64,000 bases of DNA, taken from the NCBI GenBank assembly GCA_963932145.1, contig OZ010588.1:97660011-97724010 (forward strand), in the 5' to 3' direction. The position numbers were made by a program, and so were the translations under genes. This stretch comes from Acanthosepion lycidas (lineage: Eukaryota; Mollusca; Cephalopoda; Sepiida; Sepiidae). This document shows, piece by piece, positions 1-9,921 of this stretch; position 1 is the stretch's first letter, and each line of letters opens with the position of its first letter. The notes under the pieces were generated by a model. That model saw nothing but the letters and a program-made list of their open reading frames with translations. It was not told the DNA's origin and searched no databases.

Positions 1-19
1 TTGTAAAAGAAAATTTCTC

Positions 20-20
<1 letters not shown>

Positions 21-70
<50 letters not shown>
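21..70. repeat. (TA)n microsatellite
   Basis: Uninterrupted TA dinucleotides that run into the left end of the Tigger-like MITE. With the tract at 257-306 they formed one TA array before insertion (inference). Confidence 0.97.
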
Positions 71-75
<5 letters not shown>

Positions 76-251
76 TAACCCGGATATAAGAGAGTTGTCG
101 TGACCGGAGACGAAGTATCTTATATCCGGGTTTATCTTATATCCGGGTTTTGTCTATTTTGTTTAGGTACATATGGCTCTAATTTGGGACCGGATAAAAT
201 CTCTCTTATATCCGGGTTTCGGTGATATCCGGGTCTCTTATATCCGGGTTA

Positions 252-256
<5 letters not shown>
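71..256. mobile_element. Tigger/pogo-like MITE, copy 1
   Basis: A 186-bp non-coding palindromic-ended element inside a TA tract. Its ends read TAGTGTAACCCGG and the reverse complement. The better preserved right end of copy 2 (61951-62130) shows the canonical form, TA followed by CAGTGTAACCCGG. The iteron ACCCGGATATAAGAG, or its complement, occurs about six times: once on the plus strand at the left end and five times in the other orientation. TA target site, CAGT-type ends and subterminal iterons are typical of pogo/Tigger elements of the Tc1/mariner superfamily. There is no transposase ORF. Confidence 0.75.

Positions 257-306
<50 letters not shown>
257..306. repeat. (TA)n microsatellite
   Basis: Right-hand half of the TA tract split by the MITE at 71-256. 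Confidence 0.97.
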
Positions 307-313
<7 letters not shown>

Positions 314-318
314 TCTTA

Positions 319-653
319 TAAATATAAGAAATTATACTGGTCCGGAAAACCTTGGGCACTTTGATATGTAAATAAACAGACCTATACCCAAGGGAAAAAA
401 AGATACAAAAAAAAAAGAACTGAGAACATGTACGTCAGCCGAAGACAATCGTCTAGCATCCAAGTTCAGACTCGAAAGAAAAACAAACCGATACGAGTAA
501 GTAAAATAACTAAATAAAGTGCTCAATACGATAAGTAGAGCAAACCTAATTAAACCTAAAGAGACAGATAAAGCTACCAACATTTCACCTACGCGTATTG
601 TCAAAGATTACTGATTGCTGTGAAACCTTGGTAGATTTATCTGGCTGTTTAGG

Positions 654-660
<7 letters not shown>
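319..660. repeat. Foldback dispersed repeat, copy 1
   Basis: This matches 19300-19705 along its length: a 5' part that follows a (TA)n tract, an A-rich segment, a block around GCTCAATACGA, then a snap-back segment. Within 545-660 the block reading AAACCTAA then ACAGATAAA returns as TTTATCTGGCTGTTTAGG, giving imperfect inverted arms around a short loop. Both copies lie between TA tracts. No coding capacity and no named family recognised. Confidence 0.6.

Positions 661-720
<60 letters not shown>
661..720. repeat. (TA)n microsatellite
   Basis: About 30 TA units directly after the foldback repeat. Reading frames through it (YIYIYI) are artefacts. Confidence 0.97.
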
Positions 721-723
<3 letters not shown>

Positions 724-1002
724 TGGTTTCACCATTTTCATGTAATTAAGAATACGAATGTTTATGCTTATAAAGCTCCATAAATTTCAAGATTAGTTTT
801 TCCGAAATTCGCTTGATGATGAAATAGAGCGGTTCTATTTTTGAAACATGGTAACTCTTATGTAGCGATGGAATCATAATTTTAAAAAGTAATGATAATT
901 TAGGCTCTACTTATGTATCGAGCACTGTTTTTTTTTTTAATCAATACAAAAGACCTTAGGATTATTAACCTAACGGTTCTTTCCTATTTTTCTACATATT
1001 TG

Positions 1003-1013
<11 letters not shown>

Positions 1014-1072
<59 letters not shown>

Positions 1073-1132
1073 TACACACACACGCACGCGCACACACACA
1101 CACATATACATGTGTGTGTGTGTGTGTGTGTC
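1014..1132. repeat. (TA)n followed by (CA)n/(TG)n
   Basis: Compound microsatellite: TA units to about 1069, then CA-rich, a short interruption, then TG units. Confidence 0.95.
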
Positions 1133-1320
1133 CACAAATCTCATATTGATCTTACCAGTTCATTTTCTTTTGCTAAAGACCCCACCCCTCGTCCGGTAAA
1201 TCGCTCTCTATGCCCCGTGAGTTACAGCTTTTTCACGCCTTCCTTCCTCATTTGTGTGCAAAAAATTTAAGCTGGCTTTTCCTGATTTTAACTATAAGTA
1301 TTATAGCATTTGCATTTTCT

Positions 1321-1563
1321 TTAACACTTTGAGGCCTGACCGCCTCTTTACTGGTGGTAGAGAAAAATGACGTAATGTCCAGCAAGCAGTTGAACAGTGG
1401 TAGAGAAAAATGACTTAATGCACAGCAACTGATTGAAATGTAGGTAAACAATATCTGTATATCTACCGTGAAATATTATATACTAATTATTTGCGAATTT
1501 TGAATCAGGAGCTCAGACAAAAGGGTTTAAAATTGTTCAGGAAGACAAGGCTCAAACGGTTAA
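1321..1563. mobile_element. piggyBac-like MITE, copy 1
   Basis: Bounded by TTAA at 1321-1324 and 1560-1563, the target site used by piggyBac transposases. The left end is TTAACACTTTGAGGCCTG; the right end reads GGCTCAAACGGTTAA, an imperfect inverse. Two internal blocks share GGTAGAGAAAAATGAC. The right third closely resembles the right end of 55376-55843, and the left half resembles 51129-51379 in inverse orientation. No ORF. The superfamily call rests on TTAA plus C-rich CTTTGAG ends. Confidence 0.7.
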
Positions 1564-1689
1564 GTCTTCCTCGTTGCTTAATCACACCGTCAATGGCATT
1601 TTCAGTATATTGCTGTAGAATTACATTCCAGAACAGCTAGTTTTTTTTTCTCATCTTTACGGAAATTCTTCGTCTTATAGTGCCATATA

Positions 1690-1860
1690 AGGAGATGTAT
1701 ACAACATAGCATTCCAGCCCTCATTTCTTTGTTTCTAATGATATCTTTCTTGTTTCGAAGTATTTTGCATTTGGACTGCCACTTTCACTTGATATCGGTG
1801 TCAGAGTTTTTCATCCTCTGTGAGGACGCTTCGCAGGTATTTGAACTTCTATACATGCCT
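1690..1860 (-). pseudogene. RTE-type LINE fragment (ORF2 C-terminal part)
   Basis: On the minus strand one frame reads FKYLRSVLTEDEK, close to the FKYLGSVLTEDGKCD signature just downstream of the reverse-transcriptase core in RTE-type LINEs found at several other places here. A neighbouring frame continues with D-T-D-I-K. Only about 55 codons are recognisable and the frame is broken. It is a 5'- and 3'-truncated relic. Confidence 0.6.
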
Positions 1861-2367
1861 GATGCTTATATATCAATTTCAAAACAGGCATTTTGAGCTC
1901 TTACTTTTTCGCGACAGATGAATACGCGGGGCGGCTGAAGAATTGAGCGGCGGACGAATACGCCTTCATACGCCCGAGTGTGATGAAATCGTCGTCTGTC
2001 AGATCCTGGTTGTACGCCATACGGCATAGTTGAGGAGTTTGTATTCGCAGAAAATCGAGGGGAAATTCCGACTATCAAGGAAACTCAAGAAATAAAGCAT
2101 TAAATTTAATTAAAGTACAAAGCTATATTCCATCGTCAAGCGAATTTTTTTTGAATAACTTATTCCTGAAATTTACGCGTTTTATAAGCATATTCATTAT
2201 TGAAATTAAAATTACTATGGTAACAGCTAGAGCAATAGTTTAAAGAAAAGGGGCGTAAGGCTTAATAATTTGTATCAATATCTCAGTTACATTCACAGAA
2301 CGTCAAGTCAGGATAAGGTTGGGTTGTCAAAATTTAAAGCAGTAGATGACATTGTCTAGTCTGGTTA

Positions 2368-2369
<2 letters not shown>
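1861..2369. other. No recognisable feature
   Basis: Holds a slightly GC-richer patch at 1900-2060 that is open for 70 codons on the minus strand (1866-2078). I recognise no domain in it. The rest is AT-rich. Confidence 0.4.

Positions 2370-2413
<44 letters not shown>
2370..2413. repeat. (TA)n microsatellite
   Basis: About 22 TA units. Confidence 0.96.
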
Positions 2414-2415
<2 letters not shown>

Positions 2416-2521
2416 GCCTTGTCACGCAGCGTTCGTGCTTATAATTTATGTGCGTAAATGCATCAAAAATTCTAGTTAGTCCATTTGGAATTTGGATTGT
2501 AACATACACCATTTGCGTGTG

Positions 2522-2557
2522 TGTAGTAGTAGTAGTCGTAGTAGTAGTAGTAGAAGT
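2522..2557. repeat. (GTA)n trinucleotide repeat
   Basis: About twelve GTA units with a few interruptions, just after a short GT run. Confidence 0.93.
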
Positions 2558-2787
2558 ATGCATTTCTTATTAATGTTTGGATTTATATGCGTGTTTATTT
2601 GTGAACGATTTGTGTGAGGTTCGAAAACACTTGTTGCAGTAGTAGTAATGCTTTTCTCATAGGTTCTTTTTGAAATTCTTTACTGGAGCTATAATATAAC
2701 CTGGTCGATTTATAAATTTTTCCTATGTCTTCCTTACTCTATAATTCTCTCGGAGTCCAATCTATATTTTATTCATATTGTTTGATC

Positions 2788-2790
<3 letters not shown>

Positions 2791-2857
<67 letters not shown>
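2791..2857. repeat. (TA)n microsatellite
   Basis: About 33 TA units ending directly at the perfect inverted repeat 2858-2968. Confidence 0.96.
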
Positions 2858-2863
<6 letters not shown>

Positions 2864-2968
2864 TAAAAGTGAACATAGAAGTCAACACTTAGAGGCGACA
2901 GTCTGTTTCATGCTATATGCAATCGTCAGGCCTCTAAGTGTTGACTTCTATGTTCACTTTTATATTTA
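2858..2968. repeat. Perfect 39-bp inverted repeat (hairpin)
   Basis: The left arm 2858-2896 and right arm 2930-2968 are exact reverse complements over 39 bases; the loop is 33 bases (2897-2929). The arm contains GTGAACATAGAAGTC and ends TTAGAGGC at the loop side. A transcript would fold into a long fully paired hairpin. It could be a small foldback transposon, a recent inverted duplication or a hairpin RNA. The sequence cannot decide among these, and no copy is seen elsewhere in the window. Confidence 0.95.
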
Positions 2969-3034
2969 CACACGCTCTATCTCTGATATTGAGCACTTTA
3001 TTCCATAAATATAGCACACCTTAAGACTATATTT

Positions 3035-3036
<2 letters not shown>

Positions 3037-3083
<47 letters not shown>
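3037..3083. repeat. (TA)n microsatellite
   Basis: About 23 TA units. Confidence 0.95.
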
Positions 3084-3086
<3 letters not shown>

Positions 3087-3689
3087 AATACGCAATAAAT
3101 CGATGATTACTCACGTGCTGTGTGACACCATTTATGGTTACTAGAAAGAAAGAAGAAAAATATGGCGAGAATTAAATTTAAGTGATAAGAAGCCATCGCA
3201 CTAACCGATGTTATCTTTTTTCTAACAGAGAAAAGTGCTAAAGGTCTTTATTCTCATTAGCGAGGAAAGTAGGGTCGCGGATGTGTCGGATTTAAATTAA
3301 TTTATGAAAACGATAATGAAAATTTCAGGTTGACCGAGACCCTTACGAAACAGAAACTGGAAAATAGAAATTAATTAAGCACGTACTGACCGAAACCAAA
3401 ATGTCCGTGGAACCACCTCCATGTCATTTGGGAAAAACACCTGTTTATTGTCAGGGCTGGCTATGATAGCGAAATTATTTTATAATAACAGTTAATTAGC
3501 AACAGAATGCAAATACCTCCAATTGACCACCCACTTGTTTGGCGAAGGCCCCGAGTGATAAAGTCCAAGTGACATTTGACTAAGATAAGAGGCTAAGGTT
3601 TGTTGTCGGGCAGAAGGAAAGAAAGAGCAAGAAAAGAAAAAAAGATTTTTTTTTTCTTTGAGCAAGATTTTTTTAAACCGAGGCTAGTC
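3084..3689. other. No recognisable feature
   Basis: AT-rich, no sustained reading frame. The unknown 5' boundary of the LTR at 3690-4546 may lie in the last part. Confidence 0.4.
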
Positions 3690-4546
3690 TGGCCACACCC
3701 ACGCCGCTGAGCGCCCATTGGCTGGATGGTGGCATGAGCGTAAGGCGGAGGTAATCATGTGAAGAAGGAGGGGGGCCTGTGGGAAGACGAAAGACTTCCA
3801 AAAATTCAAAATAATAAATTTTCCTGATCGAAAACAAAGAAGTGGATTGTGGATTTAGAATTATCAAGGATCCTCAAACCCCGACAAGCCCACCCCAGTT
3901 TTGGTCGGCGTCCATATAAGCAGAGTCGCAGCGAGTGAAAACCAGTACCAGTTCGAGTTCCAGTGAGAGGCAGTTGAGTGAAGTTCGCAGTTGTAGTTGC
4001 ACCCACCTCGCAGATAGCTGACTTGAAAGATTCCAGGCATCACGACCTCAACTTCTAGCCAAGAACAATTTATTTTTGAAGAACGACTTAGACTCATAGC
4101 ACCAAAACAAGTTTTACGGATATCACCTGAAGATACACCAAGAACCAGTTTCTTAAAGAACAAACAACTTAAGATGTTAAGACTCGCCTAACAAACACAA
4201 AGTGTCACGAATCCATATAGCGGGTTTGGGAGAAAGACATGTATTCAGCAACCAGATATAAAATATTGTTATCTTTTTTTAACACATTTGAACTTTTCGA
4301 GTTATTATTTTCTTTTCTTTTACATATACTTGTGTAGTGTTACCCTTGATTGACCTCGGTTGCATTACGGCCCGGCAACTGAATGATTTCGTCTGCCTAA
4401 GATCAAATTACAACGTGGGTAGGTTAGACTGGAAATCAAAACAGTTACTTCGGTAACCAGACGTTGGAGGCGAGATGGGAACGACAACGCTGATACTGAA
4501 TCTAACCAGATTCCCATCCGAATCACCAAAAGGTTAGAACGTCACA
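3690..4546 (+). mobile_element. LTR of a Gypsy-like retrotransposon (5' limit uncertain)
   Basis: This GC-richer block has the parts of an LTR in order: a CCATTGG CCAAT-type box near 3715, a TATA box at 3915-3920 followed by an AG-rich initiator-like stretch, a T-rich stretch near 4265-4325, and an end in GTCACA at 4541-4546. Two bases later comes a tRNA primer-binding site. No coding sequence of a gag-pol element follows; a mariner remnant starts about 140 bp on. It is therefore a solo or truncated LTR. The 5' limit and clade are inference. Confidence 0.55.
3915..3920 (+). promoter_or_regulatory. Putative TATA box of the LTR
   Basis: TATAAG within TCCATATAAGCAGAG, about 200 bp downstream of a CCAAT-type box and followed by GAGTCGCAGCGAG. 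Typical spacing for a retrotransposon LTR promoter; activity is not shown. Confidence 0.5.
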
Positions 4547-4548
4547 TT

Positions 4549-4561
4549 TGGTGCCGCGACC
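4549..4561 (+). other. Putative tRNA primer-binding site
   Basis: TGGTGCCGCGACC two bases after the LTR end. Leading TGG is complementary to the CCA 3' end of a tRNA. A second similar junction, GTCACATTTGGCGCAGCGAC, occurs at about 4622-4641, so the site is duplicated in diverged form 81 bp downstream. Confidence 0.55.
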
Positions 4562-4689
4562 AATACCAAGCCAGCTGGTCGTCACAGGACAGGATAGCAC
4601 GACGGACGCAGCCAGGCAGACGTCACATTTGGCGCAGCGACACCGGGGGTGACGTCACAGCTGTACGTGAAAATTGTGCTACTGTATGT

Positions 4690-5400
4690 TATACGAGGTG
4701 TAATGGGTAAATTGTCGCTGTTTTATATTTTTGATTTCGAGCTTTCGCGTTTATGTTTTGGATTTTGTCGACTGCAAAGTATAGTAGAGTTAGTTGGTCA
4801 CCCTCTGTGAGGAAAAGAGCACCAGAGCCAGCGTCAGAGATTTGTAAACGGAATGCTGTAGTGCTTGGCATTCGCACCGGAAGCTCCAATACGAACATTT
4901 CAGAGTGTTTGGGTGTCAATCTGAGGAAATTGCATAGGATTCAAAAAGGGTTGGATGAGTCTAGTGGTGATTACGAGCGTTTTTGGCGGGATCACTAGTG
5001 ATGGCGACGTTATTCCTCCATTCATCTTCCCACAGTGCCACAAATCGTTCCTTTGGCTGTCAGACAATTTCTATGACCGCGTCACACTTTACATCTGTTC
5101 ACCTAACTAACCAGACTTCAACTCCTTTGATTAAGTGTGGGGTGCGGCTGAGCAAGAAACCCTCAAAACTACTTGTCATACGAAAGATGAATTGAAGGCA
5201 GCATTCACGAAATTAAACAAGGATGGCGTCCGGAAGAGTAGCAGGAGATTCTAAAGTAGTCTAGAGCCCGAGGTTTAGGCAATAGCGATTTTATTGAATA
5301 AACCTACTTTTTGGTATTTCAAGACATTTTTGTGAAATTTTGGTAAATATATCTGGGAGTAAATATTAGCATTTTGCGAAAATCTACATCGTTGCATTGA
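4690..5400 (+). pseudogene. Internally deleted mariner-like transposon
   Basis: The N-terminal part (4753-4998) is open and includes a helix-turn-helix-like stretch, ISECLGVNLRKLHRIQKGL, typical of the DNA-binding domain of mariner transposases. About 60 bp later the frame resembles the mariner C-terminal third, with a degraded PPNSPD block (N-PDFNSFD), then VWGAAEQET, T-K-DELKAAFTKLNKD-VRKS and RRF. The central catalytic region is missing, so this is a deletion derivative that cannot encode active transposase. Possible terminal repeats lie near 4690 (ACGAGGTGTAATGGG) and 5395, badly diverged. Confidence 0.75.
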
Positions 5401-5474
5401 ACAATTTCCATTCAAATATCAATTGCATTATTTAAGATATTTTTCTTAGGAAAACAATAGAACACAAAGTCTTC

Positions 5475-5479
<5 letters not shown>

Positions 5480-5530
<51 letters not shown>
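5480..5530. repeat. (TA)n microsatellite
   Basis: About 25 TA units. Confidence 0.96.
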
Positions 5531-5533
<3 letters not shown>

Positions 5534-6589
5534 CATACATTTTAATATATGCTGTCAAAAAATGAACAAGTAAATTTAACAAGTATTATCAGATGGCATC
5601 TGCGAGTAAGATAGCAGCAACTGACGCTAAATTAGAATCAATTAAACCAAATGCAAATTCTAGCCTCCGTTGTTGTCCAAATGTAACCGTCTCTATACAA
5701 ATTTTTCTAGTTTCATTAACCAAAAATTTAGCGTTACTGTCAGTTGAAACTGTTTTTTTTTTTCGTTTGCCTTTTCACGCCCGTTATATATTATTGATCT
5801 TTTTAGTATTAATGAGAGTTTCCTTGCAAGAATGGTTTTGCTAATGCGGACAGTTAACAATTTGTTTTCTCTGCTAGTTAAAAGTGTTTTCCATTTTTTT
5901 CTAATTTATACTACCGAAATTCTTTTTAGTGATGTTTTGTTATTCGATAAAATTCTTTGGTTTTTAAATGAAGCATCATATTTAATAATTATACTATTAA
6001 CTCGTTCGAAACCTATCGCAAACATTGATCTAAAAAAACGGTTTAGGTCTTTGGGAAAGCATTGAAAACATCATATTTTAGATAATGGGCGAGACAGATC
6101 TTTGGATTTGTTAATGCAACCAGTCTCGAAGTAGGACAGTTTGAATTCGAAACCGCCTAAATAACTAAGCTCCACTATATCACTCAAGTATTCTCTGAAA
6201 TTATGCGACGTGAACGAAAAGGGAACCGTAGAGACCCGTGTTTAACTAACCTCTAAAAGGATTTTCACATTTACAGGAATTTTCCTAGACAGTAAGTCAA
6301 CTGACAGATTGATGGGGTGATTTTGTTGAGGGCTTATAATCCTTGATGTGCACTTTAATGCTGATATCTAAATATGTGGATCATAAGGGTAAAAGCTATA
6401 TTTTTAAATATATCGTTTGTAGATCAGAACATGTATTGCTAGTAATTTCAGTACGCAATCTGTTGTTAGTAATTGTTTTATAAAAAAAGTGATTCCTTTT
6501 AATTTTACTATAAAAAATTATTGTTGGTCATTTTGCTATTAGAATGTCACTGTTGCTTTTTGTTTGGGGGTTTACTATTTCGCTGTTGT
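5531..6589. other. No recognisable feature
   Basis: AT-rich. Two short open frames (5593-5844 and 5832-6065, plus) show no domain I recognise and look like chance. Confidence 0.4.
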
Positions 6590-6700
6590 TGTAACCACCC
6601 CGTATCACGGTGGATCTGGGAACACTAGCAGTTAAGAGAGGGTATCCACATTCCCCCAAAAGCCTGTAATCTCCCGATCAGAGGCCTTGTTGCTGGATGT
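6590..6700 (-). repeat. Partial copy of dispersed repeat R
   Basis: In reverse complement it carries CAAGGCCTCTGATCGGGAG then a block ending near ACGGGGTGGTTAC. This matches the left end of the repeat-R copies at 12580, 26644 and 28694 (AGCAATGTCTTTGATTGGGAG ancestor, GTACCGGGGTGGT). Only the left end is present. Confidence 0.5.
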
Positions 6701-7668
6701 TTTTATCATCATACACAGGACGATCAATTGACTGGACAGCGGGATCAATGTCTACGTAACCCTGACCAAGTTCAACTTGCCCAGACACGTTGACCACGAA
6801 TCCTGCATTCAATAAAGATATACGGAGGAAGTTGCTCAAGTGTTCAGCTGCGTAAGAAACCCTACGATGACACCCAGTCAGGGAAGTGTTGTAGAGGAAA
6901 AATAGCGAAGTAGAAGGACAATTTGAAAACACCATTCAACTGATTTTATGAATTTTGTAATTATTGTAGGTGTAATAGTGGATGGTTAAAAGTATAGTTC
7001 AATTGTATTTTTTATCAGCGAACGTAAATAGAATGTAATTATGGATGTCTCGTTCGAATGAAATCTCTCCACACACAATAGAAAAGGGAAAAAAAAGCAG
7101 AGAGTTTTAAAAGAAATCAGCCACATTTACTAAATGTTGGAACGCTAAATACCGATTTTATCTTACTCGTCAAGCGACCGGATATCCGGTGGAGAATAAA
7201 AGTAACTTGCTTCAGGAAATTGTTAGTCGATGAAGGTATTGTAAGTTTTGGTCCTGATTTGATGGAAATTGTTTTCTCCATGAATTAGCAATGCATTCCT
7301 ATGTTTAGCTTACTATGTAAAAATAGACTGTGCAGACGCATTCACAATAGATGCACCTCCAGAAATTCGGTTTCGATTAACAAAGTAAATAACTGCATAC
7401 TTACTTGCACTTTGTGAAATATGCAGACATGTTTTCCTGTGCGATTAATGATTTTTTTCTCTCTCTCTCTCTTTGTCCCTTTTTATCCACGAATAGGCAA
7501 ACGCAAAAAAAATAACTTTGAGAGAAAAAAAAGCTTCGAATATTGATAGCACATATGGCTGGCTGCTCCTGAAAAACAGATTGTTCCATAATGATAGGAT
7601 ATCTTTTAAATGCAAGTGTCATGAATTATACAATGACATTGTATACGAAATACATTTATTACATAACT
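6701..7668. other. No recognisable feature
   Basis: AT-rich, with a short (CT)n run at about 7457-7472. No gene seen. Confidence 0.4.
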
Positions 7669-9420
7669 CATATAAAAGAGTTAAACATATTATCTTCTCT
7701 TACATAAAAAAGTTAAACATATTATCTTCTCTTATATAAAAGGGTTAAACATATCATCTTCTCTTACATAAAAGAGTTAAACATATTATCTTCTCTGATA
7801 TAAAAGAGTTAAACATATTATCTTCTCTTACATAAAAAAGTTAAACATATTATCTTCTCTTATATAGAAGAGTTAAACATATTATCTTCTCTTACATAAA
7901 AAAGTTAAACATATTATCTTCTCTTATATAAAAGGGTTAAACATATTATATTCTCTTACATAAAAGAGTTAAACATATTATCTTCTCTTATATAAAAGAG
8001 TTAAACATATTATCTTCTCTTACATAAAAGAGTTAAACATATTATCTTCTCTTACATAAAAGAGTTAAACATATTATCTTCTCTTATATAGAAGAGTTAA
8101 ATATATTATCTTCTCTTACATAAAAGAGTTAAACATATTATCTTCTCTTACATAAAAGAGTTAAACATATTATCTTCTCTTATATAAAAGAGTTAAACAT
8201 ATTATCTTCTCTTACATAAAAGAGTTAAACATATTATCTTCTCTTACATAAAAGAGTTAAACATATTATCTTCTCTTATATAGAAGAGTTAAATATATTA
8301 TCTTCTCTTACATAAAAGAGTTAAACATATTATCTTCTCTTACATAAAAGAGTTAAACATATTATCTTCTCTTATATAAAAGAGTTAAACATATTATCTT
8401 CTCTTACATAAAAGAGTTAAACATATTATCTTCTCTTACATAAAAGAGTTAAACATATTATCTTCTCTTATATAGAAGAGTTAAATATATTATCTTCTCT
8501 TACATAAAAGAGTTAAACATATTATCTTCTCTTACATAAAAGAGTTAAACATATTATCTTCTCTTATATAGAAGAGTTAAATATATTATCTTCTCTTACA
8601 TAAAAGAGTTAAACATATTATCTTCTCTTACATAAAAGAGTTAAACATATTATCTTCTCTTACATGAAGGAGTTAAACATATTATCTTCTCTTACATAAA
8701 AGAGTTAAACATATTATCTTCTCTTACATAAAAGAGTTAAACATATTATCTTCTCTTATATAGAAGAGTTAAATATATTATCTTCTCTTACATAAAAGAG
8801 TTAAACATATTATCTTCTCTTACATAAAAGAGTTAAACATATTATCTTCTCTTATATAAAAGAGTTAAACATATTATCTTCTCTTACATAAAAGAGTTAA
8901 ACATATTATCTTCTCTTACATAAAAGAGTTAAACATATTATCTTCTCTTATATAAAAGAGTTAAACATATTATCTTCTCTTACATAAAAGAGTTAAACAT
9001 ATTATCTTCTCTTATATAAAAGAGTTAAACATATTATCTTCTCTTACATAAAAGAGTTAAACATATTATCTTCTCTTACATAAAAGAGTTAAACATATTA
9101 TCTTCTCTTACATAAAAGAGTTAAACATATTATCTTCTCTTATATAGAAGAGTTAAATATATTATCTTCTCTTACATAAAAGAGTTAAACATATTATCTT
9201 CTCTTATATAAAAGGGTTAAACATATTATCTTCTCTTACATAAGAGTTAAACATATTATCTTCTCTTACATAAAAGAGTTAAACATATTATCTCCTCTTA
9301 TATAAAAGGGTTAAACATATTATCTTCTCTTAGATAAAAGAGTTAAACATATTATCTTCTCTTACATAAAAGATTTAAACGTATTATCTTCTCTTATATA
9401 AAAGAGTTCAACATATTTTA
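7669..9420. repeat. 32-bp satellite array, about 55 copies
   Basis: Head-to-tail array of a 32-bp unit of type CTCTTACATAAAAGAG-TTAAACATATTATCTT. The first half is an imperfect dyad (CTCTT...AAGAG). A GAAGAG variant occurs at 7867, 8091, 8283, 8475, 8571, 8763 and 9147. Every spacing is a multiple of 32, and after the first it is a multiple of 96 (192, 192, 96, 192, 384), so a three-unit higher-order repeat is layered on the monomer. One unit near 9240 lacks two bases. No spacers, so this is not a CRISPR. Confidence 0.98.
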
Positions 9421-9423
9421 TAT

Positions 9424-9543
9424 ATTACATCCCTGAGATGGTCATCACCACGAAGACAACATTCTAAATCACACAATGTTTATTTATGACGGAGTGAGTT
9501 TGTGTATGTTATCTTCGTGGGATGAACATTTCAGGGATGCAAT
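9424..9543. repeat. Imperfect foldback beside the satellite
   Basis: Left arm 9424-9462 (ATTACATCCCTGAGATG...) and right arm 9506-9543 (...ATTTCAGGGATGCAAT) are imperfect reverse complements of about 38 bp around a loop of about 43 bases. It begins only a few bases after the last satellite unit. It could be a small inverted-repeat transposon or the terminal structure of a larger element that carries the array. Confidence 0.7.
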
Positions 9544-9921
9544 ATTCAAATCTTAGAGAATATTTTGCATATCAATTATGTAATTAATATATTTAGTACT
9601 CTGTGTCATTTTTATAATCCAACATACTTGTTTTTAAAATATGTACTATCATTACGAGTTACTCTATTTTTAGAGATTCTTGATAGAATCGTAGGATTTA
9701 AGCTGTAATGCTATTGGTCCCGATTGTGTGTCCATGCTTAAATCACTTTTCCAAAACAGCAATGTAGCTTTCCTGTGCATTTTCTATAAATACTTCCATT
9801 GGTAATTTTTCTGATGAATTTGCTTCTCTGTTGCCTAGATTCTAACAATTTACGCGCGAGCCTGACAAAAATTTCTCATCATTTTAAAGTAGATTCGGTA
9901 AGATGTAACCGTAAATGTAAG

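Noticed and set aside
1866-2078. 70-codon minus-strand frame in a GC-richer patch as a gene
   Set aside because: Composition stands out slightly, but I recognise no family, and the neighbouring sequence is LINE relic.
7669-9420. Regular repeat array that could be mistaken for a CRISPR
   Set aside because: The 32-bp units are contiguous with no unique spacers, and the surrounding sequence is eukaryotic.
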